NCBI GenBank assembly: GCA_963727465.1
Contig: CAVSGL010000017.1
Location: 60,401 to 124,400, forward strand
Length of the DNA: 64,000 nt
Reading direction: 5' to 3'
DNA from: VRUE01 sp963727465
Lineage (GTDB): Bacteria; Actinomycetota; Thermoleophilia; Solirubrobacterales; 70-9
Position 1 is the stretch's first letter; every line of letters begins with the position of its first letter. Position numbers and translations under genes: made by a program. Shown here in pieces: positions 54,414-62,519 of this stretch. The notes below the pieces were generated by a model. It had not been told where the DNA came from and made no database searches. It saw only the letters and a list, made by a program, of their open reading frames with translations.

Positions 54414-56725
54414 GGCTGCGGGCGACCGGGGTCGTCCAGGGTGTCGGCTTCCGGCCCTTCGTCCACCGCCTCGCCGGCGAGCTCGGGCTGGCCGGCTGGG
54501 TGCTGAACGACGGCGAGGGGGTGCTGGTCGAGGCCGAGGGCGGCGACGAGCAGCTCGAGCGGCTGATCGCGGCGCTGCGCGAGGGGGCGCCGCCGCTGGC
54601 CCGGGTCGAGTCGGTGCGGGCGCAGCCGCTGGCGCCGACCGGCGAGCGCGGCTTCCGGATCGCGCCGAGCCGCGGCGGCGAGGCGGCGACGCCGGTCGCG
54701 CCCGACGCCGCCGCCTGCGAGGCCTGCCTGGCCGAGGTCTTCGACCCGGCCGACCGCCGCCACCGCTACCCGTTCGCCAACTGCACCGAGTGCGGTCCGC
54801 GCTTCACGATCGTGTGCGGCGTCCCCTACGACCGGGCGCTGACGACGATGGCCGGGTTCGAGATGTGCGCGCGCTGCCGAGCCGAGTACGAGGACCCGGC
54901 CGACCGCCGCTTCCACGCCGAGCCCAACGCCTGCCCGGAGTGCGGCCCGCGGGCGCGGCTGCTCGGGCGCGACGGCGCGGAGCTCGCCGGCGGGGACGGC
55001 CGCGACCCGGTCGCCGGCGCCGCCGCGGCGCTGCTCGACGGGGCGATCGTCGCGGTCAAGGGGCTCGGCGGCTACCACCTCGCCTGCCGCGCCGACGACG
55101 AGGCCGCGGTTGCGGCGCTGCGCGGGCGCAAGCGGCGCGAGCAGAAGCCGTTCGCGCTGATGGCCGCCGGCCTCGACGCGGCGCGCCGCCTGGTCGAGCC
55201 GAGCGCCGCCGAGGAGCAGCTGCTCGCCTCGCGGGCGCGGCCGATCGTCCTCGTGCGGCGCCGCGAGGGCGCCGCCGTGGCGCCCTCGGTCGCCCCGCGC
55301 AGCGACCGCCTCGGCCTGATGCTGCCCTACTCGCCGCTGCACCACCTGCTGCTCGCCGACGCCGGCGGCGTGGCGCTGGTGATGACCAGCGGCAACCGCG
55401 CCGACGAGCCGATCGCCTTCCGCGACGCCGACGCGCTGGCGCGGCTCGCCCCGGTCGCCGACCACTTCCTCGTCCACGAGCGGCCGATCGAGACCCGCAC
55501 CGACGACTCCGTGTTCCAGGTGGCGCGCGGCCGGCCGCAGCCGCTGCGCCGCTCGCGCGGCCACGTGCCCGACCCGCTGCCGCTGCCGGTTCCCAGCGAG
55601 CGGCCGCTGCTGGCCTGCGGGGCGGCGCTGAAGAACACCTTCTGCCTGGCCAAGGGCGGGCGCGCCTGGCTCGGCCACCACATCGGCGACCTCGAGGACT
55701 TCGCGACGCTCGGCTCCTTCCGCGAGGGGATCGCCCACTTCGAACGCCTCTTCGAGGTCGAGCCGGCGCTGGTCGCGCACGATCTCCACCCCGACCACCT
55801 CTCGACCCGCTACGCGCTCGAGCGCGAGGGCGTCGAGACGCTCGCCGTCCAGCACCACCACGCCCACCTCGCCGCCTGCCTCGCCGAGCACGGCCGCGGC
55901 GAGGCGGCGGTCGGCGCGATCCTCGACGGCAGCGGCTACGGCGGCGACGGCACGATCTGGGGGGGCGAGCTGCTGGTCGGCGACCTGACCGGCTTCGAGC
56001 GCGCCGCCCACCTGCGCCAGGTACCGCTGCCGGGTGGCGATGCCGCCGTGCGCGAGCCCTGGCGCATGGCGGCGGCCTGGCTGGCGGCGGCGAACGAGGA
56101 CGCGTTGCCGGCCCGGCCGGCGATCCTCTCCGGCGCGGTCGAGCCGCGGGCCTGGCGCGACGTCTGCCGGCTCGCCCGCGACCCGCGCCTCTCGCCGCCG
56201 ACCAGCAGCGCCGGCCGCCTCTTCGACGCCGTCGCCGCCCTCTGCGGCGTCCGCGCCGCCGTCGCCTACGAGGGCCAGGCCGCGATCGAGCTCGAGGCGC
56301 TGGCCGACCCGGCCGAGCGCAACGCCTACAAGCTCCCCACCTCCAGCGCGGTCGAGGTTATCTCCGCTATGCGACTAAAACCTCGACCGCGCTCGGGTGA
56401 GCCTTTCGTCATCGACCCGGGCCCGGCGATCCGCGCCGTCGCAGCCGACGTCGAGGCCGGCGTCCCGCCGTCGATCGTCTCGGCCCGCTTCCACAACGGC
56501 CTCGCCGACGCCGTCGCCGCCCTCTGCGCCCGCATCGCCGCCGAGCGCGACCTCCCCACCGCCGTCCTCTCCGGCGGCGTCTTCCAGAACCGCCGCCTGC
56601 TCGAGCGCACCGCCGCGGCCCTCGAGTCCGCCGGCCTGGAGGTCCTCACCCCCGAGCGCGTCCCCGCCAACGACGGCGGCATCGCCCTCGGCCAGGCCGC
56701 GATCGCCGCTGCGTCAGGCGGCTGA
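54410..56725 (+). CDS. hypF: carbamoyltransferase HypF, carrying an in-frame palindromic element
   Basis: GTG 54410 overlaps the hypB stop (GTGA) and gives 771 residues. Domains in order: acylphosphatase (GVVQGVGFRPFVHRLA), two zinc fingers (CEACLAEVFDPADRRHRYPFANCTECGPRF and CARCRAEYEDPADRRFHAEPNACPECGP, spans given), YrdC-like (KGLGGYHLACRADDE) and the Kae1-like part with QHHHAHLAACLAEH, DGSGYGGDGTIWGGE and LSGGVFQNRRL. It makes the carbamoyl group used by HypE. Residues 647-661 (AVEVISAMRLKPRPR) are encoded by a 45-bp palindromic repeat, between the conserved AYEGQAAIELEAL and the FHNGLADAV blocks. Confidence 0.95.
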   Translation: MRLRATGVVQGVGFRPFVHRLAGELGLAGWVLNDGEGVLVEAEGGDEQLERLIAALREGAPPLARVESVRAQPLAPTGERGFRIAPSRGGEAATPVAPDAAACEACLAEVFDPADRRHRYPFANCTECGPRFTIVCGVPYDRALTTMAGFEMCARCRAEYEDPADRRFHAEPNACPECGPRARLLGRDGAELAGGDGRDPVAGAAAALLDGAIVAVKGLGGYHLACRADDEAAVAALRGRKRREQKPFALMAAGLDAARRLVEPSAAEEQLLASRARPIVLVRRREGAAVAPSVAPRSDRLGLMLPYSPLHHLLLADAGGVALVMTSGNRADEPIAFRDADALARLAPVADHFLVHERPIETRTDDSVFQVARGRPQPLRRSRGHVPDPLPLPVPSERPLLACGAALKNTFCLAKGGRAWLGHHIGDLEDFATLGSFREGIAHFERLFEVEPALVAHDLHPDHLSTRYALEREGVETLAVQHHHAHLAACLAEHGRGEAAVGAILDGSGYGGDGTIWGGELLVGDLTGFERAAHLRQVPLPGGDAAVREPWRMAAAWLAAANEDALPARPAILSGAVEPRAWRDVCRLARDPRLSPPTSSAGRLFDAVAALCGVRAAVAYEGQAAIELEALADPAERNAYKLPTSSAVEVISAMRLKPRPRSGEPFVIDPGPAIRAVAADVEAGVPPSIVSARFHNGLADAVAALCARIAAERDLPTAVLSGGVFQNRRLLERTAAALESAGLEVLTPERVPANDGGIALGQAAIAAASGG
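56347..56391. repeat. 45-bp palindromic element, copy 4 (inside hypF, in frame)
   Basis: The arms 56347-56359 and 56379-56391 are perfect 13-bp inverted repeats around CGCTATGCG. It adds exactly 15 codons to hypF without a stop. In the same phase, copies 2 and 3 contain TGA at the tenth codon, where this copy has CTA. Confidence 0.92.
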
Positions 56726-56775
56726 CGACGCGGCGAGCGGCGTCGGCTGCCAATGGCACTTCACGCAGCTAGATA

Positions 56776-56812
56776 TGGCAGAATACGCAATTAAAAGTGG
56801 CAAAATACGCAA
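56776..56812 (+). repeat. 22-bp-period direct repeats upstream of the DUF4143 ATPase gene
   Basis: TGGCAGAATACGCAA (56776-56790) and TGGCAAAATACGCAA (56798-56812) differ at one base and are 22 bp apart. A third partial unit, TGGCAATTCC, begins at 56820, overlapping the start codon. The region is AT-rich and holds the promoter of the next gene. The repeats are candidate binding sites. Confidence 0.7.
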
Positions 56813-56818
56813 CCCAAA

Positions 56819-58063
56819 ATGGCAATTCCTGACATCTACGGGCGCAACTCGAAGCGCTCGGTGATCGAAGCTCTATCCGACACTCGGGTCGTCTTCCTGC
56901 TTGGCGCGCGCCAGGTCGGGAAGAGCACCCTGGCACACCAGATCGCCGCGCTCGAGCATCCGGCGACGATCGTCGACCTCGACGACCCCGTGCCGCGAAA
57001 AGCCACCTTCGACGACCCGGTCGGGTTCGTGTCCGGTCTCGAACGGCCGGTCTTCATCGACGAGATCCAGCGAGGGGATCCGGAGCTGATCCTCGCGATC
57101 AAGGCCGTGGTCGACCAGGACATGTCGCCGGGCCAGTTCCTGCTCACGGGCTCCGCCAACCTCTTCCGCAACCCTCACGTCCTCGACGCGCTCACCGGCC
57201 GCGCCGAGATCGTCACGCTCTGGCCACTTGCTCAGGTCGAGATAGAGGGAAGGACGGGCAATCTCGTCGACGCCCTCTTCGCAGCCGAGCCGCCGCGGAT
57301 CCACGGCGCCACTCGCGGTCGCGACGCCCTTCGTCACCGCCTGACGGCGGGCGGGTACCCGGAAGCCCGACTTCGCGACGACGGCTCGCGCTCGCGCTGG
57401 TTCGACAGCTATCTGCGCATGACCGTCGAGCGCGACCTGGAAAGCATCGCCGACGCCTACAAGCTGTATGAGGTCCCCAAGCTGCTCAGGCTCCTCGCCA
57501 GCCAGGCGGCCAACCTCTGCGTGCCCGCCTCGCTCGGCAACAGGCTCTCCCTCAACCATCAGACCGTCGACCGCTACGTGAGTCTGCTCGAAGCCACCTT
57601 CCTGGTGAAGAGGATCCCGGCGTGGCGACCCGGCTTGGGACAGCGCGAGATACGCCACCCGAAGGCGTATGTGGTCGACAGCGGTCTGCTCCTGCATCTG
57701 CTCAGGGCGAACGAGGAGCGATTGCTCAACGATGAGCAGGTGACCGGCAGGGCGCTCGAGAACTTCGTCGCCATGGAGACCGCCAGACATGCCGAGTGGG
57801 CCGCAGTCCGGCCTCAGCTCTTTCACTACCGCCGCGATCGAGACGAGGTCGACCTCCTGCTCGAGGATCGCGCGGGCGAGGTCGTCGCAATGGAGGTCAA
57901 AGCGACGGCATCGCTTGACGAGCGAGACTGGAGAGCGCTGACGAAGCTCCGCGATTCGCTCGGCGGGCGATTTCGCTGCGGCTGCGTCATCCACCTCGGC
58001 GCCGACACCATCCCGCTCGGCGACCGGCTCTTCGCGCTCCCCGTCAGCGCGCTCTGGGCGTAA
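56819..58063 (+). CDS. AAA_14/DUF4143 family ATPase
   Basis: The 414-residue product starts at ATG 56819. It has the Walker A GARQVGKST, Walker B with VFIDEIQRGDPELI, sensor LLTGSANLF, then the DUF4143 region VDRYVSLLEATFLVKRIPAW, VDSGLLLHLL, GRALENFVAME and a nuclease-like end RDRDEVDLLLED followed by VVAMEVKATASL. The last part has the D-ExK layout of PD-(D/E)xK folds. The biological role of this widespread family is unclear; it often sits in defence or mobile regions. Confidence 0.9.
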   Translation: MAIPDIYGRNSKRSVIEALSDTRVVFLLGARQVGKSTLAHQIAALEHPATIVDLDDPVPRKATFDDPVGFVSGLERPVFIDEIQRGDPELILAIKAVVDQDMSPGQFLLTGSANLFRNPHVLDALTGRAEIVTLWPLAQVEIEGRTGNLVDALFAAEPPRIHGATRGRDALRHRLTAGGYPEARLRDDGSRSRWFDSYLRMTVERDLESIADAYKLYEVPKLLRLLASQAANLCVPASLGNRLSLNHQTVDRYVSLLEATFLVKRIPAWRPGLGQREIRHPKAYVVDSGLLLHLLRANEERLLNDEQVTGRALENFVAMETARHAEWAAVRPQLFHYRRDRDEVDLLLEDRAGEVVAMEVKATASLDERDWRALTKLRDSLGGRFRCGCVIHLGADTIPLGDRLFALPVSALWA

Positions 58064-58067
58064 GCGC

Positions 58068-59021
58068 CTACTTGCGGCCGAAGTCGACGCTGATCTGCTG
58101 CGAGGAGTCGCGCGCCTGCGCCTTGGCCAGCGCCCGCATCACGCGCTCGTCCTCCTCGCGGCCGGCGCCGAGCAGGCTGCGCGGCCACAGCCGCCGCTCC
58201 CGGACGACGTTGAGCTCGGCGCTGATCACGGTCAGCACGGCGCCGAGGTTGATCCAGACGAGCAGGCCGAGGACGAGGGCGAAGGTGCCGTAGGCGGGGG
58301 TCGCGTTGCGCACCTGGTGCGAGACGAACCAGCCGCCGACGAGCTGAAGCGCCGACCAGAGGACGGCGGCGAGCACCACCCCCGGCAGCAGCCTGGAGAA
58401 GGTCGCCGTACGCGCGCCGAGCAGCGTGAAGACGGCGCCGAAGACGAGCAGGTTGATCCCGAGCGAGATCGCGATCCCGCCGACCGGGCCGAGGATGCCG
58501 GCGCCGCCGCCGACCAGGCCGGAGGCGACCGTCGAGGCGATCGTCAGGCTGCCGAGCACGACCAGCAGCACCAGCGCCCGCAGGCGCGAGGTGAGGAAGT
58601 CCGGGCGCTTGTGAAAGGGGACCGCCCAGACGCGATCGAGCGCCGCCTCGGTCGCGAGCACGACGCCGAAGCCCGCCCAGAGCGAGCCGCCGATGCCGAT
58701 CGCCAGCGCCAGCCCGTTTCCTTCCAGCGAGCTGACCCCGATCTGTTCGCCGATCACCGGGAACTGGGTCAGCACCGAGTCGACCGCTTCCTGGCGCAGC
58801 TGCTCGTCGCCGGCGAGCACGTAGCCGAGCACCGTCGTCATCAGCAGGAGCAGCGGGAAGAGCGAGAAGAAGGCGCGGAAGGCGATCAGGCCGGCGAGGT
58901 TGCCGCCCTGGTCCTCGCCGAACTTCTTCATCACCGCAAGCGGCACGGCCAGCGCGGCGTGCCGCTGCTGGAAGCGATCGAAGGCGCGCAGGGGCCGCTT
59001 GAAGTCCATGAACCTATGCAT
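58068..59021 (-). CDS. YihY/BrkB family membrane protein
   Basis: The product is 317 residues from ATG 59021. Six membrane helices are visible, with LIAFRAFFSLFPLLLLMTTVLGY, ATPAYGTFALVLGLLVWINLGAVLTVISAELN in the family's conserved last helices. Sometimes annotated ribonuclease BN, without real support. Function uncertain. The stop lies five bases from the ATPase gene's stop (convergent). Confidence 0.87.
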   Translation of the reverse strand: MHRFMDFKRPLRAFDRFQQRHAALAVPLAVMKKFGEDQGGNLAGLIAFRAFFSLFPLLLLMTTVLGYVLAGDEQLRQEAVDSVLTQFPVIGEQIGVSSLEGNGLALAIGIGGSLWAGFGVVLATEAALDRVWAVPFHKRPDFLTSRLRALVLLVVLGSLTIASTVASGLVGGGAGILGPVGGIAISLGINLLVFGAVFTLLGARTATFSRLLPGVVLAAVLWSALQLVGGWFVSHQVRNATPAYGTFALVLGLLVWINLGAVLTVISAELNVVRERRLWPRSLLGAGREEDERVMRALAKAQARDSSQQISVDFGRK

Positions 59022-59061
59022 ACCCGACTCCCGATGATGGACGCGCACTAGCATCGACGCC

Positions 59062-59736
59062 ATGCAGATCCTGGTGGTCGAGGACGAGCCGGCGATCGCC
59101 GACTTCCTCGAGCGAGGCCTGGCGGCCGAGGGGTACTCGGTGACGGTCGCCGGTGACGGCGCCGAGGGTGAGAAGCTGGCGCTCGGCGGCGGGTTCGACC
59201 TGGTCGTGCTCGACCGCATGCTGCCCGGCCGTGACGGGCTCGAGGTGCTGGGCGCGATCCGCGCGGCGAGGCCGCGCCTGCCGGTGATCGTGCTGACCGC
59301 GAAGGGGGAGGTGGCCGACCGGGTCGAGGGCCTCGACCGCGGCGCGACCGACTACATGACCAAGCCCTTCGCCTTCCCCGAGCTGCTCGCCCGGGTGCGG
59401 GCGCGGCTGCGCGACCCAGGCGGCGAGCCGGCGACGGTGCTGGAGGCGGCGGGGCTGCGGCTCGACCTGCTCGCGCGGCGGGTCGAGCGCGACGGCAGCT
59501 CGGTGCGCCTGCCCGAGCGCGAGGCCGAGCTGCTCGCCTACCTGATGCGCCGACCGGGACAGGTCTGCACGCGGGCGGAGCTGCTCGGCTCGGTCTGGCG
59601 TTACGACCACGACCCCGGCACCAACATCGTCCAGGTCTACATCGGCTATCTGCGGCGCCGGCTGGGCGAGCTCGGCGCGCCGGCTCCGATCGAGACCGTG
59701 CGCGCGGCCGGCTACCGACTCGCGGAGGACCGGTGA
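59062..59736 (+). CDS. OmpR-family response regulator
   Basis: The 224-residue product starts at ATG 59062. The receiver domain has the acidic pocket at E7-D8, phosphoacceptor D51 (VVLDRMLPG), T79 region (VLTAKGE) and K101. The C-terminal winged helix has LPEREAELLAYLMRRPGQVCTRAELL and VQVYIGYLRRRLG, RAAGYRL. It overlaps the kinase gene by 4 bp. Target genes unknown. Confidence 0.95.
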   Translation: MQILVVEDEPAIADFLERGLAAEGYSVTVAGDGAEGEKLALGGGFDLVVLDRMLPGRDGLEVLGAIRAARPRLPVIVLTAKGEVADRVEGLDRGATDYMTKPFAFPELLARVRARLRDPGGEPATVLEAAGLRLDLLARRVERDGSSVRLPEREAELLAYLMRRPGQVCTRAELLGSVWRYDHDPGTNIVQVYIGYLRRRLGELGAPAPIETVRAAGYRLAEDR

Positions 59737-60671
59737 GGCGGGTCTGGGCCGGGCTCGGGCTGCGTGCCCGGCTCTCGGTCTCGATCGGGGCGATCGTCCT
59801 CGCCGCCTTCCTCGCGGTGTTCGTCGCCGTGCGGGTCGAGTTCCGCGACGAGCGGGGGCCCGCCCAGCAGGAGGCGAGGACCGAGGTCGAGCGGGCGGTT
59901 CTGATCGGCGGCGGGGTCGCGCTCGCCGGGGCGCTGCTCGCCGGCTACCTGGTCGCCGCCGCCTTCGAGCGCACGCTCAGCCGGCTCGACGAGGCGCTGC
60001 TGCGCCAGCGGCGCTTCGTCTCCGACGCCTCGCACGAGCTGCGCACGCCGCTGACCGCGGTTCGCGGTCAGCTCGAAGTCCTCGCCCGCGACGATCCGGA
60101 CCCGGCCGAGGTGCGGCGCGTCGGCGGCGTCGTGCTCGAGGAGCTGGGACGGATCGAGCGGCTGGTCGAGGACCTGCTGCGACTCGCCCGGCTCGAGGAG
60201 GACGCGGGGCTGCGACTCGAGCGGATCGACCCGGCGGTCTTCCTCGGCGAGATCGCCGCCGAGGGCTCCTTCGGCGCGATCGAGGTCGGCGGCGTCCCGG
60301 CCGGCGTCCTCGAGGCGGATCCGGAGGCGCTGCGGCAGGTGCTGCGCAACCTGCTCGGCAACGCCCGCCGCCACGCCGGAGCCGGTGGGCGGATCGCGAT
60401 CGGCGCCACGGCGCGCGGCTCGCGGCTGACGATCTGCGTCGACGACGACGGGCCGGGCATACCGCCGGCGGAACGGCAGCGGGTCTTCGACCGCTTCCAC
60501 CGCAGCGAGGCCGGGCGCGGGCGCCGTTCCGGCGGCGCCGGACTCGGCCTCGCGATCGCGCGCTCGCTCGTCGCGCAGCACGGCGGCCGCATCTGGGCCG
60601 AGGACTCCCCCCTGGGCGGCGCCCGCGTCGCCTTCGAGCTGGAGAACTTCCACCCCGCGGTCGAGGTTTGA
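59733..60671 (+). CDS. sensor histidine kinase whose C-terminus is encoded by a palindromic repeat
   Basis: The 312-residue product starts at GTG 59733. Two membrane helices (about 15-34 and 57-75) flank a very short outside loop of about 20 residues. H101 lies in DASHELRTPLTAV. The N-box is LRNLLGNARRHA, with DDDGPGIP, FDRFHR and GGAGLGLAIARSLVAQHGG. A clear HAMP domain is missing. The last four residues AVEV and the TGA come from palindromic element copy 5, so the original end was probably altered by its insertion. Confidence 0.93.
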   Translation: MRRVWAGLGLRARLSVSIGAIVLAAFLAVFVAVRVEFRDERGPAQQEARTEVERAVLIGGGVALAGALLAGYLVAAAFERTLSRLDEALLRQRRFVSDASHELRTPLTAVRGQLEVLARDDPDPAEVRRVGGVVLEELGRIERLVEDLLRLARLEEDAGLRLERIDPAVFLGEIAAEGSFGAIEVGGVPAGVLEADPEALRQVLRNLLGNARRHAGAGGRIAIGATARGSRLTICVDDDGPGIPPAERQRVFDRFHRSEAGRGRRSGGAGLGLAIARSLVAQHGGRIWAEDSPLGGARVAFELENFHPAVEV

Positions 60672-60700
60672 CCCGCATAGCGGTGAAAACCTCTACCGCG
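60656..60700. repeat. 45-bp palindromic element, copy 5 (3' end of the histidine kinase)
   Basis: The left arm starts at 60656 (CGCGGTCGAGGTTT) and the right arm ends at 60700 (AAACCTCTACCGCG), with one mismatch (T for G). The kinase stop codon (60669-60671) is inside the element. The adjoining CTACCGCGCTA is tandemly duplicated at 60693-60703 and 60704-60714, and the second copy contains the stop of the convergent DoxX-Rieske gene. Confidence 0.88.
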
Positions 60701-60711
60701 CTACTACCGCG

Positions 60712-61761
60712 CTAGGTCGGCAGGGCGTAGATCTTGCCGTTGGCCTCCAGCACCTTGCGCGCTTCCAGCGGCGCCGGCGGCGGCCCGGCGATCACCTCGC
60801 CGGTTTCGGCGCTGTACTCGCCGCCGTGGCAGGGGCAGACGATCACGCCTCCTTCGTAGCCCACCGTGCAGCCGGCGTGGGTGCAGACGGCGCTGAACGC
60901 CCTGATGCTGCCGTCTTCCCCGCGGATGACGATGTCCGGCGCGCCGTCGGTGGGATCGCCATAGGTCGCGGCGCTGCCGCTCGGCAGCCGCTTGGCGGGT
61001 CCGAGCTCGACCGCGTTCGCGGGCACGTTCGACGCGGTGGAAGCTGAGCCATGCGGGGACGCTTCGCCGCCTTCGGGGTGCGCATGCCGGCGGCCGTTCC
61101 CCGCCCGCGAGCCGGAGGCCGAGCCGCTGGCGAAGCTGCGCGGCGCAGAGTAGGCGCCGCGGGCAAGCACCGAGACGCCGGCGATCGCCGCCGCGGCGGT
61201 CGCGAACTCGACCAGCAGCGTGCGTCTGGTCGAGGCGGAGTCGGCCGCCGTTGCGCCGCTCGCCTCCAGCTCGACGGGGCGCAGCCGCGTCCGCTGTGCG
61301 ACCGCCGGCCGCTCGACCAGGTCCTCGAGCGACGGCTGGCCCTCGCTGCCGGCGAGCGCCAGCGGCAGCCAGGCGAAGGCGAAGACGAGGTCCGGCCCGA
61401 GGAAGTAGGGCGTCGTGTGCCAGCTCGCGGTCAGGAAGAGCAATAGGTTGAGCGCCATCCCGCAGGCCGCGGCGACGCGCGTGAAGAGCCCGGCGGTGAC
61501 GAGCAGGCCGATCAGGATCTCGGCCAGCGCCACCCCGATCCCCGCCTCGACCGGGAAGGGGATCGCGAAGGTCCGCAGGAAGAACCCCCCGGGGGTGCCG
61601 CTGGCGAACCCTTCGAGCTGGGCGCCGATGTAGGTGGGGGCGCCGGCGTGGAAGAAGCCCGGGTCGCTGAGCTTCTGGATCCCGGCGTAGACGAAGGTGA
61701 TGCCGAGGAAGAGGCGCAGCGGCAGCAGCGCCATCGCCGGCGAGACGAAGCCCTTTCGCAT
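60712..61761 (-). CDS. DoxX-Rieske fusion protein
   Basis: The 349-residue product starts at ATG 61761. Residues 1-140 are a four-helix DoxX/TQO-like membrane domain (LRLFLGITFVYAGIQKLSDPGFF, ALAEILIGLLVTAGLFTRVAA). A linker with a further helix (about 182-200) follows, then a Ser/Gly/His-rich stretch. The C-terminal Rieske domain has CTHAGCTV and CPCHGGEYS, both Cys-His pairs intact. An electron-transfer role to or from quinones, as in thiosulfate:quinone oxidoreductases, is inferred. Confidence 0.87.
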   Translation of the reverse strand: MRKGFVSPAMALLPLRLFLGITFVYAGIQKLSDPGFFHAGAPTYIGAQLEGFASGTPGGFFLRTFAIPFPVEAGIGVALAEILIGLLVTAGLFTRVAAACGMALNLLLFLTASWHTTPYFLGPDLVFAFAWLPLALAGSEGQPSLEDLVERPAVAQRTRLRPVELEASGATAADSASTRRTLLVEFATAAAAIAGVSVLARGAYSAPRSFASGSASGSRAGNGRRHAHPEGGEASPHGSASTASNVPANAVELGPAKRLPSGSAATYGDPTDGAPDIVIRGEDGSIRAFSAVCTHAGCTVGYEGGVIVCPCHGGEYSAETGEVIAGPPPAPLEARKVLEANGKIYALPT

Positions 61762-61868
61762 GGAGTGGAACGCTCGCCGCCGTGGCTAAACAGGCGCTCA
61801 GCCGAGGATGAGAGATCTCTCACCGGCCGCTTAGACAACGGCAAGTCTCGGCCGACAGGGTGCCCGCC

Positions 61869-62504
61869 ATGCACACCGAGCAGGCACTCCCCGCGATGCG
61901 GGTCACGCGGCCCGTGGCAGGGGACGGCGTCGCCGGCAACTCGCGCATCACCGGCGGGGCGGCGGCGCTGCTGCTCGTGCTGCTGGCGGCGGAGGGGGCG
62001 ACGATTCCATTCATCGGCCGGCTGGTCGGGCCGCACATCTTCATCGGCATGCTGCTGATTCCGCCGGTGACGCTGAAGCTCGCCAGCACCGGCTACCGCT
62101 TCGCCCGCTACTACTCGGGCAACCCGACCTACCGGCGCAAGGGGCCGCCGGCGCTGCCGCTGCGGCTGCTCGCGCCCGGGGTCGTCGCGACCACGGTGGC
62201 GCTGTTCGCGACCGGCGTCTGGCTGCTGCTCGAAGGGCCTAAGAACAACGCCGTCGTCTTCCTGCACAAGGCGAGCTTCGTCGCCTGGTTCGTGCTGATG
62301 AGCGTGCACGTGCTCGGCCACCTGCTGGAGCTGCCGCAGCTGGCGCTGCCGGACTGGCGCCGGGCGGGCGGGCGCGAGGCCGAGCTGGCCGGCTCGGGCA
62401 CGCGCGTCTTCCTGCTGGCCGGCTCACTGGTCGCCGGGCTCGGCCTGGGGCTGGCGACGCTCTCGCTCGCGGCGCCGTGGCTCGCCGCCCAGGTCGGCGG
62501 CTGA
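61869..62504 (+). CDS. four-helix membrane protein, possibly haem-binding
   Basis: The product is 211 residues from ATG 61869 (GTG 61860 is in frame). Helices: about 27-45, 55-75, 101-120, 132-152 and 178-200. His residues in or near helices (GPHIFIGMLL, LHKASF, MSVHVLGHLLE) are placed as in cytochrome b561-like or DUF4405 proteins. It is divergent from the DoxX-Rieske gene, so a shared redox role is possible. Confidence 0.65.
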   Translation: MHTEQALPAMRVTRPVAGDGVAGNSRITGGAAALLLVLLAAEGATIPFIGRLVGPHIFIGMLLIPPVTLKLASTGYRFARYYSGNPTYRRKGPPALPLRLLAPGVVATTVALFATGVWLLLEGPKNNAVVFLHKASFVAWFVLMSVHVLGHLLELPQLALPDWRRAGGREAELAGSGTRVFLLAGSLVAGLGLGLATLSLAAPWLAAQVGG

Positions 62505-62519
62505 GCGAGCGGGACCCCC

